Positions 1 to 7,476 of a stretch of 9,506 nucleotides of DNA are shown here, piece after piece. Origin of the DNA: UBA2979 sp963694535 (lineage in GTDB: Bacteria; Chloroflexota; Dehalococcoidia; UBA2979). Under the pieces are notes generated by a model. It was given only the letters and a program-made list of their open reading frames with translations. It was not told the DNA's origin and did no database searches. The first letter of the stretch is position 1; each line of letters starts with the position of its first letter. Both the position numbers and the translations under genes were made by a program. The stretch lies in assembly GCA_963694535.1 (NCBI GenBank), contig CAVODE010000069.1, positions 1-9,506 on the forward strand. The letters are read 5' to 3'.

Positions 1-2100
1 CGTAGACAAGATAAAGAAATCACAATTCTACGATTTAGGACGTTCATAGGAGTCCTTACGGCAGTACCTGTTTTGATATTCATGTGTTCTCGCCTTTTCT
101 TCTCATTTGAAATTATTGATCCGGCTGTTCAATTTTTCGGTGTTGGGGCGAGTCAGTTTATATCGTTCGTCTTAGCGAGTATTTCGATTAGTTGGGTTGC
201 TGGCCCAATTCACGCGGCAACATGGCGATCTCTTAAAGGTAGATCGACTGATATGAATACCCTGATAACTCTTGGAATTACCACGGCATATATATATAGC
301 GCAATCGTCTTATTTAAGCCTTCTTTACCGGTATTAATACAGAGTTCTAATCAGGCACTTTATTTTGATGCGGTGGTTTTGGTAGTTTTTTTCTTATGGT
401 TAGGTCGCTTTTTAGAGGCAAGAGCCCGGTATAACGCAGGGGAGATGTTGCGAAATTTAGTGTTGACTTATCCGGAGACAGCGCAGGTAATCGAGAGTGA
501 TGGCTCAGAGTTTCAGATACCGGCAAAAGCGGTCAGGACCGGCGAGATCGTGATTGTTAGGGCAGGGGAAAAAGTGCCTGTTGACGGACAAATTATTGAA
601 GGGGAGACGTCAGTTGATGAATCGATGGTCACTGGAGAATCTGAGCCTGTCGTGAGGGCAATTGGCGACTCATTGATCGGTGGAAGTCAGAATATCAATG
701 GCACGGTGAAGATTAAGGCGACGACGGTTGGCGAATCAAGTATTTATTCAAATATCGCTCAACTTGTGGAGCGTGCTCAAGCGTCAAAGGCACCAATTCA
801 AGAACTAGCAGACAGGCTAGCATCGATTTTTGTACCAGCAGTATTGTGCTTGGCACTTCTAACTTTTTTTTGCTGGTGGTCTTTTGGTCCTGCCAACGCA
901 TTCAGTTATGCCATTATTAATGCAGTTACTGTTTTGGTAGTGGCGTGTCCCTGCGCTCTTGGACTTGCGACACCAGCTGCTATTGCAATGTCAGTGAGCC
1001 AAGCTGCAAAATCCGGAATATTAATTTCGGATGCTGGAGTGTTTGAAAATTTGACCAAGACAACAAAGTTGTTATTTGATAAAACTGGGACAATAACCCA
1101 TGGGACGCCTCAAGTGGCTGAGATAATCACCAGCACGGACTCAGTGTTTAGTGAGGATGAGCTGATTTTTATGGTAGCAAGCGCTGAGCGAGGATCTAAC
1201 CACCCACATGCAACCGCAATGTTTGATATTGCTCGGGATAGAGATATAGAACTTGCTTGGCCTTTGACATTCAGAGCTTTACCTGGAAATGGAATTATTG
1301 CTGAACTCGAGAGAGGCGACGAAGAATATCGAGTGGTTATCGGAAATAGTGCCTTGCTTTTATCTGAAGATATTTCAGTGAGTAATCTGGATGAGGTTTT
1401 CGAGCAGCATTTTACAAATGGACTAACTCCTATTTTTTTGGCAGTTAACGGATGCGCAGTAGGAATATTTGGACTTGAAGATCCGATAAGGGATGATGCT
1501 AAGTCCGTTATTCATGAGCTGAGACGACTTTCAATGGTGCCCGTTATGCTCTCTGGCGACATCGCTTCTGTCACAGAACCTGTTGCTCGGGGAGTAGGAA
1601 TTGACGTGGTTTTTTCTGAGATTAGCCCCACTGAAAAGCACCAAATCGTGTCGACGGAGCAAGAGAGTGAAATTGGCCTCGTTGCAATGATTGGTGACGG
1701 AATTAATGATGCACCAGCGCTTGCTCAAGCTGACGTTGGTATTTCCATGATGAATAGTTCTGACCTTGCCCAAAGTAGTGCCGTGGTGAATTTATTGCGT
1801 CCAGATTTATCAGGGATTTTATATTTAGTAAAACTCTCTCACGCCACGATTCGCATAATGCGCCAGAATTTGGGTTGGGCTTTTATTTACAACTTGCTTC
1901 TATTACCAATTGCCATGGGGGCAGGGTACGTGTTGACTCAATTATTTTTTGGCGATGTTGAAGTTCCCAAGTTACTATCGATTATATTTTCTGAAAATTG
2001 GTTTTTAAATCCCGCGGCAGCTGGGGCAGCTATGGCATTCTCATCATTATCAGTAATTTTAAATAGTCTGCGTCTGGGATGGCTACAGAAAAATTATTAG
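1..2100 (+). CDS. copA: Copper-exporting P1B-type ATPase, 5' end cut by window edge
   Basis: This is an inner-membrane pump that uses ATP to export Cu(+) from the cytoplasm. The frame is open from base 1, so the 699 visible residues are the C-terminal part; any N-terminal metal-binding domains lie outside. A TTG at 73 is not a credible start because membrane-segment sequence precedes it. Counting residues from base 1, there are hydrophobic segments near 14-36, 49-70, 85-103 and 110-130. The actuator motif TGES is at 211-214, the metal-site CPC at 316-318 in CPCALGLATP, the phosphorylated Asp360 in DKTGT, the SNHPHA signature with His401, and the hinge GDGINDAP at 565-572. Tyr630-Asn631 in the seventh segment and MxxSS (Met678, Ser681, Ser682) in the eighth are the membrane ligands characteristic of the Cu(+) subgroup, which argues against Zn/Cd pumps. 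The loop between the last two segments looks longer than usual. The 91-base gap to the next gene shows no clear terminator. Confidence 0.95.
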   Translation, partial: RRQDKEITILRFRTFIGVLTAVPVLIFMCSRLFFSFEIIDPAVQFFGVGASQFISFVLASISISWVAGPIHAATWRSLKGRSTDMNTLITLGITTAYIYSAIVLFKPSLPVLIQSSNQALYFDAVVLVVFFLWLGRFLEARARYNAGEMLRNLVLTYPETAQVIESDGSEFQIPAKAVRTGEIVIVRAGEKVPVDGQIIEGETSVDESMVTGESEPVVRAIGDSLIGGSQNINGTVKIKATTVGESSIYSNIAQLVERAQASKAPIQELADRLASIFVPAVLCLALLTFFCWWSFGPANAFSYAIINAVTVLVVACPCALGLATPAAIAMSVSQAAKSGILISDAGVFENLTKTTKLLFDKTGTITHGTPQVAEIITSTDSVFSEDELIFMVASAERGSNHPHATAMFDIARDRDIELAWPLTFRALPGNGIIAELERGDEEYRVVIGNSALLLSEDISVSNLDEVFEQHFTNGLTPIFLAVNGCAVGIFGLEDPIRDDAKSVIHELRRLSMVPVMLSGDIASVTEPVARGVGIDVVFSEISPTEKHQIVSTEQESEIGLVAMIGDGINDAPALAQADVGISMMNSSDLAQSSAVVNLLRPDLSGILYLVKLSHATIRIMRQNLGWAFIYNLLLLPIAMGAGYVLTQLFFGDVEVPKLLSIIFSENWFLNPAAAGAAMAFSSLSVILNSLRLGWLQKNY

Positions 2101-2181
2101 ATAACATTCGAAATATTTCTAAATCACTAAAAAGAGTTTACTGATCCATTAGACTATTCAGACGGTTTTGTATTTTTATTT

Positions 2182-2186
2182 GGAGG
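2182..2186 (+). promoter_or_regulatory. Shine-Dalgarno GGAGG fixing the start of the acyl-CoA dehydrogenase
   Basis: GGAGG lies five bases before the ATG at 2192. It selects that ATG over the in-frame TTG at 2168, which would add eight residues (MYFYLEDF) and would place this ribosome site inside the coding region. The resulting N-terminus, MDFNFTAEQTEF, is typical of acyl-CoA dehydrogenases. Confidence 0.85.
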
Positions 2187-2191
2187 ATTTT

Positions 2192-3373
2192 ATGGACTTC
2201 AATTTCACAGCTGAGCAGACTGAATTTCGCAGTACTGTTCATGATTTCATAGAAAACAATTGGGTTAAAGGCGCTTGGGCTGCCCGCAGTGAACGTTGGA
2301 AAGCCGCTAGAGCATATGAGAGCTCACTGGCTGATGGTGGCTGGCTTACCATGTCATGGCCTGAGGATTACGGCGGCGGCGGCGCCACTTATTGGGAACA
2401 AATGATTTTTAATGAAGAGTCAGCATTAGCGAGTGCACCTTCTGGCGGCCAAGGAGCTGACAGAGTAGGTCCAGTACTCATTATTCACGGTACCGATGCT
2501 CAGAAGCAGGAGCATTTGCCTCCTATAGCTCAAGGTGAAGTGATGTGGTGTCAAGGCTATTCGGAGCCAGGTTCCGGCTCTGATCTGGCATCGTTGCAAA
2601 CTCGTGCGACTCGTGATGGTGATGATTTTATAATTAATGGCCAGAAAATATGGACATCAGGAGCTATGGAGGCGGACTGGGTACATATACTTACACGAAC
2701 TGACGCTGAGGCACCTAAGCACAGAGGTATTTCTTACTTCATGCTTAAGTTGGATACCCCAGGCATCACTATTCGGCCGATTTCGCAACTTCATGATGAG
2801 GGCGATGGCGATGGACATGGTTTCAATGAAACATTTTTTGAAGATGTACGGGTACCTTCGAAAAATATGATCGGAGAAGAAAATAGAGGCTGGTATGTCG
2901 CAGCGACCGCGTTAGACTTTGAGCGCAGTGGGATTCACCGGATGGCGGGTGCTATCTCGCCCTACTACCGATTGTTGGAGAATGCCAAGCAAGCAAATTC
3001 GGGGGGCAGCGGCAGGAAAATATCAGATCATAATTCTTCACGCCAGGCACTAGCTGAAACGCGTATTGAAATTGAGGTTGCTAGGTATCTTGGATATCGT
3101 GTTACTTGGATGCAAGCCTCCAATCTTGTACCCAATCAGGAGTCATCAATGTCAAAAATGTTTGGGTCTGAGTTGCAACAAAGAACAGCTCGCCGAGGTA
3201 TTAGTATGTTGGGGCTTTATGGCGGGTTGCGACCGACTGATTCTCATGCACCGTTGAATGGAGAGTTTTGTCAATATTACATGACTACCGTCTCGTTAAC
3301 GATTGCGGCTGGTACAAGCGAGATTCAACGAAACATCATTGCGACTCGCGGACTAGGGCTTCCTCGTGGTTAG
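2192..3373 (+). CDS. Acyl-CoA dehydrogenase family protein
   Basis: This is a cytosolic FAD flavoenzyme of 393 residues, a normal length for the family. It is expected to introduce an alpha-beta double bond into an acyl-CoA thioester and pass electrons to electron-transfer flavoprotein. The N-terminal helical domain covers about 1-118 and includes SWPEDYGGGG at 55-64. The central beta domain has the flavin/substrate signature YSEPGSGSDLASLQT at 123-137 and INGQKIWTSG at 148-157. The C-terminal helical domain ends with GTSEIQRNIIATRGLG (from Gly374). The residue before Gly374 is Ala373, where medium-chain enzymes carry the catalytic Glu. Instead LDFERSG places Glu244 in helix G, the position used by isovaleryl-CoA dehydrogenase-like and several mycobacterial steroid-type enzymes, so the protein is probably active. 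A short acidic Gly/Asp stretch (HDEGDGDGHG, 201-210) looks like an insertion before FNETFF. The substrate cannot be read from sequence. No partner gene is directly adjacent, and it may be monocistronic. Confidence 0.93.
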   Translation: MDFNFTAEQTEFRSTVHDFIENNWVKGAWAARSERWKAARAYESSLADGGWLTMSWPEDYGGGGATYWEQMIFNEESALASAPSGGQGADRVGPVLIIHGTDAQKQEHLPPIAQGEVMWCQGYSEPGSGSDLASLQTRATRDGDDFIINGQKIWTSGAMEADWVHILTRTDAEAPKHRGISYFMLKLDTPGITIRPISQLHDEGDGDGHGFNETFFEDVRVPSKNMIGEENRGWYVAATALDFERSGIHRMAGAISPYYRLLENAKQANSGGSGRKISDHNSSRQALAETRIEIEVARYLGYRVTWMQASNLVPNQESSMSKMFGSELQQRTARRGISMLGLYGGLRPTDSHAPLNGEFCQYYMTTVSLTIAAGTSEIQRNIIATRGLGLPRG

Positions 3374-3389
3374 GAAAGCGGTCCTTTCC
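3373..3389 (+). other. Short stem-loop overlapping the stop codon of the acyl-CoA dehydrogenase
   Basis: GGAAAG (3373-3378) and CTTTCC (3384-3389) pair perfectly around a five-base loop, starting at the last base of the TAG stop. No T-run follows, so it does not match a classical intrinsic terminator. It could be a weak terminator, a 3'-end stabilising hairpin, or chance. Confidence 0.3.
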
Positions 3390-3404
3390 GAAGGTAGTTG
3401 GAAT

Positions 3405-3416
3405 GTGTTATAACAC
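3405..3416 (+). promoter_or_regulatory. Candidate extended -10 promoter inside a perfect 12-bp palindrome
   Basis: GTGTTATAACAC is a perfect palindrome. Within it, TATAAC (3409-3414) preceded by TG and one base matches the extended -10 form TGnTATAAT at all but the last position. No good -35 is visible 17 bases upstream (around TTCCGA), which is tolerated by extended -10 promoters. A start near 3420 would leave a leader of about 45 bases before the DUF1800 gene at 3466. The overlap of palindrome and -10 would suit a repressor operator. The promoter and operator roles are inferred from sequence alone. Confidence 0.4.
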
Positions 3417-3465
3417 TGTAAGTTAAAGATTTATTTACTGAAAAAAATATAGTTGGAGCGACCTG

Positions 3466-4890
3466 ATGACAACCGAGATTTCTATATCTACAGACGAGAG
3501 AATAGCCCTTGTGGGGCATTTAATGCGTAGAGTTGGCGCAGGAGCCAATCGGGATAGGCTTGAATCCCTTTCGGAGAAGTCTTATGAGGAGCTGGTAGAA
3601 GACTTATTGAGTCCGAATCGATATTCCGATCCGGATGTAGACCTTTTAGATAGATACTTTCCACAATCGGCAAGCCCAGATTCTGGTGTGACGTGGGCCT
3701 GTCGCTGGATGTACAACCTTGCTCAGAGTGAGCGTCCTTTAATGGATAAAATGGCGTTATTTTGGCATCATGTTTTTGCAACTGCTTGGTATAAGGCTGA
3801 GAATGGTCCTGCGATAGTACAGCACATTGATATGTTTAGAAAAGTGGGCCTTGGCAATATGCGGGATATTTTGTTGGCTCTCTCTAAAGATCCGAACATG
3901 ATTTATTGGCTAGATAATTCTGAGAGCCGAGACGGTGCAGTTAATGAAAACTACGGTCGGGAACTATTAGAGTTGTTTTCGATGGGTATTGGAACCTATA
4001 CCGAAACTGACGTCAAAATGGCCGCTAGGGCATTTACTGGATGGACTTTTAAGCAGCCAATTCCTCTTTACCCTTATGGCGGATATGCGGCAGAATTTAT
4101 TTATCATCCTGAGCAACATGATAACTCGGAAAAAGAATTTCTCGGTGAAAAAGGAAATTTCAATGGAGAAGATATTATCGACATTATAGTGAAGCAGGAG
4201 GCATGTGCTCGCTTCATTTCACGGCATTTGTATAATTTTTTCGTTGCCGACGAACCACAAGTACCTGCATGGAGTATTACTCCGCCTCAGGATCAGCAAG
4301 CAATTGATGAACTTACGAGTGTGTTTTTGGATTCGGATGGTGATTTAACAAAGGTCATGCGAGCCTTGTTGAATGCAAATTGGTTCAAGGATGCCCGCTA
4401 TAAAAAAATAAAGAGTCCGGCGGAATTTGTCGCCGGAGCATTAGTGTTGTCAGGTTTACCAGAAACACCGGACCCTATGTTGGCCTCATTGAACGCTGCG
4501 ACGACTGCTATGGGGCAACAATTGCTTAATCCACCCACCGTTGAGGGCTGGCATACAGGGAAAGAGTGGCTGGACTCTGGAACACTGACTGAAAGAGTAA
4601 ATTTCGCAGTAAATCAAGTTGCAGAAGCGTCACTTCCTGGGGTGAGCAGTATTTTGTCGAGAATTGAGTCGCACGGTGATAATTTATCATCAGAGGAATT
4701 GGTAAATTTATGTTTGGATCTCACCGGTCACGTGGAGATTAGTGGTGACACCCATGCGGCACTTGTTGATCTTGCCAGTCAAGGAGGACAGCTCCAATTT
4801 GATACGGAAGTAAATGTCACGGAGAGTCAAAAGCAGATTATTAGACTTTTGCAGCTGATTGTATCGGCGCCTGAGTATCAGTTCGCCTAA
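3466..4890 (+). CDS. DUF1800 family protein
   Basis: A 474-residue protein of the DUF1800 family (PF08811), whose biochemical role is unknown. The start ATG has GGAG seven bases upstream (3455-3458). Recognisable family blocks in order are: LMRRVGAGANRDRLESL near the N-terminus, LFWHHVFAT around 98-106 (Trp100, His101, His102), MIYWLDNSESRDG around 145-157, NENYGRELLELFSMGIGTYTETDV starting at Asn160, the ARAFTGWT stretch just after, and NPPTVEGWHTGKEWL towards the C-terminus. These conserved segments are all present and the length is normal, so the gene looks intact. The N-terminus MTTEISISTDERIAL has no signal peptide, so the product should stay in the cytoplasm. DUF1800 genes are typically found next to a DUF1501 gene, as here (39 bases downstream), which suggests the two products act together. 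The family assignment is firm; the function is unknown. Confidence 0.9.
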   Translation: MTTEISISTDERIALVGHLMRRVGAGANRDRLESLSEKSYEELVEDLLSPNRYSDPDVDLLDRYFPQSASPDSGVTWACRWMYNLAQSERPLMDKMALFWHHVFATAWYKAENGPAIVQHIDMFRKVGLGNMRDILLALSKDPNMIYWLDNSESRDGAVNENYGRELLELFSMGIGTYTETDVKMAARAFTGWTFKQPIPLYPYGGYAAEFIYHPEQHDNSEKEFLGEKGNFNGEDIIDIIVKQEACARFISRHLYNFFVADEPQVPAWSITPPQDQQAIDELTSVFLDSDGDLTKVMRALLNANWFKDARYKKIKSPAEFVAGALVLSGLPETPDPMLASLNAATTAMGQQLLNPPTVEGWHTGKEWLDSGTLTERVNFAVNQVAEASLPGVSSILSRIESHGDNLSSEELVNLCLDLTGHVEISGDTHAALVDLASQGGQLQFDTEVNVTESQKQIIRLLQLIVSAPEYQFA

Positions 4891-4917
4891 CGAAGTTAAT
4901 CGTGGAAATTGTTTACC

Positions 4918-4923
4918 AAGGAG
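4918..4923 (+). promoter_or_regulatory. Shine-Dalgarno AAGGAG fixing the start of the DUF1501 gene
   Basis: AAGGAG sits six bases before the ATG at 4930. The in-frame ATG at 4924 directly abuts it and the in-frame TTG at 4909 lies upstream of it, so 4930 is the best start. This choice also shows that no signal peptide precedes the conserved domain. Confidence 0.8.
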
Positions 4924-4929
4924 ATGTAT

Positions 4930-6078
4930 ATGACGACTAAGAAGAAAGATCCAGTTTTAGTTGTAGTTCAGCTATCAGGTGGCTTGGATTTTATGAATAC
5001 ACTGATTCCTTATACGGATGGTCGTATTTATGACTGGAGACCTACGGTCTCGGTAGCTGCGGAATCTACTATTTCTCTTGATGATCGACTTGCATGGCAT
5101 CCCTCTGCGCAAGCACTGTCTGAGCTCTATAACGCTGGCAACGTGGCAGCTATCCAAGGTGTTGGCTATGAGAACGCGAGCCGATCTCACTTTCGCGCTA
5201 TGGATATAATGCATACCTGCGAGCCTGAAAAGGTAGCAACCGAAGGCTGGTTGGGTAAAGTCACCCGTGAATTAGATCCCAATTCAGAAAATCCATTAAC
5301 TGCTGTCTCTATTGGGAGAGGTCTACCTAGAGCGTTAGTTGCACCAGGGGTAACGGCAACATCCGTGGGCAATCTGGACAAATTTGGATTAATGACAAAG
5401 ATTGAGCAAGTGGAGGAGCGAGCCGCTAACCTTGATATTTTCAAGCGAATGTATAGCCCAGCCGTGGGTAACGGATTGGTCAATGACTACCTTGCTCAGA
5501 CTGGACGCGATATTCTGCGTGGTGCAGATATGTTGGCGGATGTGCCCTCTCGGTATTCAAGTGATGTGGAGTATGCGAACAATCCGATTGCTCAGGCGCT
5601 TCGCGACGTCGCACGGATACATACCGCGGGCATGGGCACCCGGGTTTTTTATACGAACCACGTGGGGTACGACTATCACTCTCTCGAGAATGAAGTTCAC
5701 CCGCGCATGTTGACCGAACTAACAGAAGCAATATCTGATTTTATGACTGATATCAGAAATCATGACGCATCTGAAGAAGTGACTATCTTAGTCTTTACGG
5801 AATTCGGAAGACGGATAATGGATAATGGCTCCGGGACTGATCATGGAACTGGTGGTGGTGCATATATTATCGGAGACCACGTATCTGGTGGGTTGTATGC
5901 AGAATATCCGTCACTGGATCCAAAAGATTGGTTGTATGGTGAAGACTTAACGCACACGATTGATTATCGAAGCATATACACCAGTATTCTTGAGCAATGG
6001 ATGGGTATGGATGCTCAACCAATTGTCGGTGGCACATATGAGCAAATTAGACCATATAACACGACAATGCTGGTTTAG
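4930..6078 (+). CDS. DUF1501 family protein, alkaline-phosphatase-superfamily fold, no Tat signal
   Basis: A 382-residue protein of the DUF1501 family (PF07394), related to the alkaline phosphatase/sulfatase superfamily of metal-dependent hydrolases; its substrate is unknown. The domain begins almost at the first residue. VVVQLSGGLDFMNTLIPY carries the GGxDxxNT motif with Asp20. A central GYDYHS has Asp248 and His250, matching the family's GFDTH. The C-terminal block FTEFGRR (Glu291) is followed by GSGTDHGTGGGAYIIG, with Asp304 and His305, and by VSGGLYAEYPSL. Candidate metal ligands are therefore all present and the enzyme looks intact. Most family members start with a twin-arginine export signal; here only about nine polar residues (MTTKKKDPV) precede the first beta strand, so a cytoplasmic location is inferred. 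It follows the DUF1800 gene and is 24 bases ahead of the NHL gene. Family assignment is strong; a phosphoesterase activity is possible but not shown. Confidence 0.9.
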   Translation: MTTKKKDPVLVVVQLSGGLDFMNTLIPYTDGRIYDWRPTVSVAAESTISLDDRLAWHPSAQALSELYNAGNVAAIQGVGYENASRSHFRAMDIMHTCEPEKVATEGWLGKVTRELDPNSENPLTAVSIGRGLPRALVAPGVTATSVGNLDKFGLMTKIEQVEERAANLDIFKRMYSPAVGNGLVNDYLAQTGRDILRGADMLADVPSRYSSDVEYANNPIAQALRDVARIHTAGMGTRVFYTNHVGYDYHSLENEVHPRMLTELTEAISDFMTDIRNHDASEEVTILVFTEFGRRIMDNGSGTDHGTGGGAYIIGDHVSGGLYAEYPSLDPKDWLYGEDLTHTIDYRSIYTSILEQWMGMDAQPIVGGTYEQIRPYNTTMLV

Positions 6079-6102
6079 GTTAGTGAAAAGCGAGAAAAAA
6101 AC

Positions 6103-7122
6103 ATGACTACAGATATTGAGAAGCGAGGCAGTACGGATTACGAAGTTTTGCTTAGAGCTGGCTTTCCGTACGAAAAAACATTGGGGATGCGAAGAATAAC
6201 TTGGTATCCAATTGACATAGAGGTTGGTCCCAATAACGAAGTGTACTGTCTAGGTAGATTCGATGTTGGTGGCAGTATTAGAACTGTAAGTTGGGACGAC
6301 AAAGATTTAGGTGGAATTGGCGGTGGCTGGACTTGGCCAGCCGGAATAACCAAGAATCAAGAGGGTCTTTTATATATATCAGATGAAGGCGCTCATAATA
6401 TTACGATGCTAAAGCCTGACGGTGAAGAGATTGGGCGATGGGGAGAATACGGTTCAGAGCTTGGTCAATTGAATAGGCCTTCTCACATGGTATTCGACTC
6501 TGACGGAAATATATTGGTGTCAGATACGCAGAATCATCGGATTCAGAAATTTTCTTCTACCGGAGAATTTATATCGTCGTTTGGAAATTTTGGTGACGAA
6601 CCAGGTCAATTTAATATGCCTTGGGGTATTTCAGTGACCCCAGAAGAGAATATCGTGGTTGCTGATTGGCGAAACGATCGAGTTCAAATATTCGATTCAT
6701 CTGGAGCTGTTCTAGATGTAATAGGCTCGTCAGGATCTGGTCCGGGGCAATTATCTCGTCCAGCAGGAATATCAGTTGATGATGACGGAGATATATACGT
6801 AGTCGATCGAGGTAACGGCAGAGTTTTGCAATTTGATCGAAATGGGAGACACGTGGAAGAGTTTGTTGGAGACTCAACACTTGGTGAAATGGGACGGATT
6901 TATATATTAACTAATCTAAAGGTCTTGCGACTTCGTGATATGGCTGATCTCGAGCCTACGAAAAGGTTTAAGTCACCAAGCTCGGTTAGAGCACAGGATG
7001 GCCGATTGTTTGTAGGAGATTATGGGTGTCACCGGGTTCAGGTTTATAAGAAAGAGGCCTACAGACTAGCTTCAGAAGAGGTTATGGATTTACCTAAAGT
7101 GCCAAATTTGTTTACGGTTTGA
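6103..7122 (+). CDS. NHL-repeat beta-propeller protein
   Basis: A 339-residue protein built almost entirely of NHL-type beta-propeller blades, a fold that usually binds proteins, RNA or small ligands and sometimes catalyses lyase reactions. The clearest blades start at RPSHMVFDSDGNILVSD (126-142) with NHRIQKF, at MPWGISVTPEENIVVAD (182-188 region) with NDRVQIF, and at RPAGISVDDDGDIYVVD (219-235) with NGRVLQF. Weaker blades lie at about 79-112 (WPAGITKNQEGLLYISD), 36-65 and 293-325 (CHRVQVY), giving roughly six blades. Each strong blade is followed by a Gly-rich linker ending in GQL or GQF. There is no signal peptide or membrane segment, so it should be cytoplasmic. The start ATG has only a weak GAGA purine stretch upstream. 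The segment 257-292 departs from the repeat pattern (GEMGRIYILTNLKVLRLRDM). It may act as a scaffold for its operon partners, which is inference. Confidence 0.85.
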   Translation: MTTDIEKRGSTDYEVLLRAGFPYEKTLGMRRITWYPIDIEVGPNNEVYCLGRFDVGGSIRTVSWDDKDLGGIGGGWTWPAGITKNQEGLLYISDEGAHNITMLKPDGEEIGRWGEYGSELGQLNRPSHMVFDSDGNILVSDTQNHRIQKFSSTGEFISSFGNFGDEPGQFNMPWGISVTPEENIVVADWRNDRVQIFDSSGAVLDVIGSSGSGPGQLSRPAGISVDDDGDIYVVDRGNGRVLQFDRNGRHVEEFVGDSTLGEMGRIYILTNLKVLRLRDMADLEPTKRFKSPSSVRAQDGRLFVGDYGCHRVQVYKKEAYRLASEEVMDLPKVPNLFTV

Positions 7123-7126
7123 ACGC

Positions 7127-7465
7127 ATGCCAATAATGGTTGGTTTTTCGCAGCATAGGAAGACACTGCTCTCGGAAGAACTAGACCGTGTGAGAGTGGA
7201 ATTTCCCTCACTAGGTCTTGTGAAAGTTTGGTTAGCTGGTGACTTTTCAAGAGGTATTGTGGACTACGATACACCACTAGAATTTTTGATTATTCAAGAG
7301 ACTACTGATCCCTATCCAAAAAGAGCTGATTTCTTTACCGATCATTTACGCCCTCAAGTTCAGACCCATTTTCATGTGTACAATCCTGATGAATTTAGTC
7401 GAAGTGAATCTGAGGATCGATTTATAGAGTTAACACTGAAAGCAGGAGAGTTAATCCATGGCTAG
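7127..7465 (+). CDS. Small MNT-type nucleotidyltransferase-fold protein with altered active-site motif
   Basis: A 112-residue protein that aligns by eye with the minimal nucleotidyltransferase (MNT) family, which transfers nucleotides to proteins or small molecules and is usually paired with a HEPN protein. The family pattern is a hydrophobic residue then G[GS], 9-13 residues, then D-h-[DE]-h. Here VWLAGDFSRG (34-43) gives Gly38 followed by Asp39 instead of Ser or Gly, and TPLEFLII (49-56) gives Pro50 where the first metal-binding Asp is expected, with Glu52 in the second position. The C-terminal part HVYNPDEFSRSESEDRFIELTLKAGELIHG matches the family ending. The protein is full length, so it is not a fragment, but the motif suggests lost or changed catalysis. 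The ATG lies four bases after the NHL stop with no clear ribosome site, suggesting translational coupling; an ATG at 7136 is an alternative. Confidence 0.7.
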   Translation: MPIMVGFSQHRKTLLSEELDRVRVEFPSLGLVKVWLAGDFSRGIVDYDTPLEFLIIQETTDPYPKRADFFTDHLRPQVQTHFHVYNPDEFSRSESEDRFIELTLKAGELIHG

Positions 7466-7467
7466 GA
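7464..7467 (+). promoter_or_regulatory. Ribosome binding site AGGA overlapping the preceding stop codon
   Basis: AGGA begins inside the TAG stop (7463-7465) of the MNT-like gene and lies nine bases before the HEPN ATG at 7477. The overlap supports coupled translation of the pair. Confidence 0.5.
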
Positions 7468-7476
7468 CGTACATGA

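Noticed and set aside
73..75. TTG at 73 as the start of the copper ATPase
   Set aside because: The same frame is open to base 1 and encodes typical first-membrane-segment sequence, so the gene is cut by the window edge.
2101..2191. Promoter or terminator between the ATPase and the acyl-CoA dehydrogenase
   Set aside because: AT-rich sequence with a chance-like GAAATATTTC palindrome at 2110-2119, but no paired -35/-10 at sensible spacing and no hairpin with a T-run.
5480..5731. Minus-strand open frame opposite the DUF1501 gene, and similar antisense frames elsewhere
   Set aside because: They lie wholly within recognised genes, show no family motifs, and look like shadows of the real coding frames.
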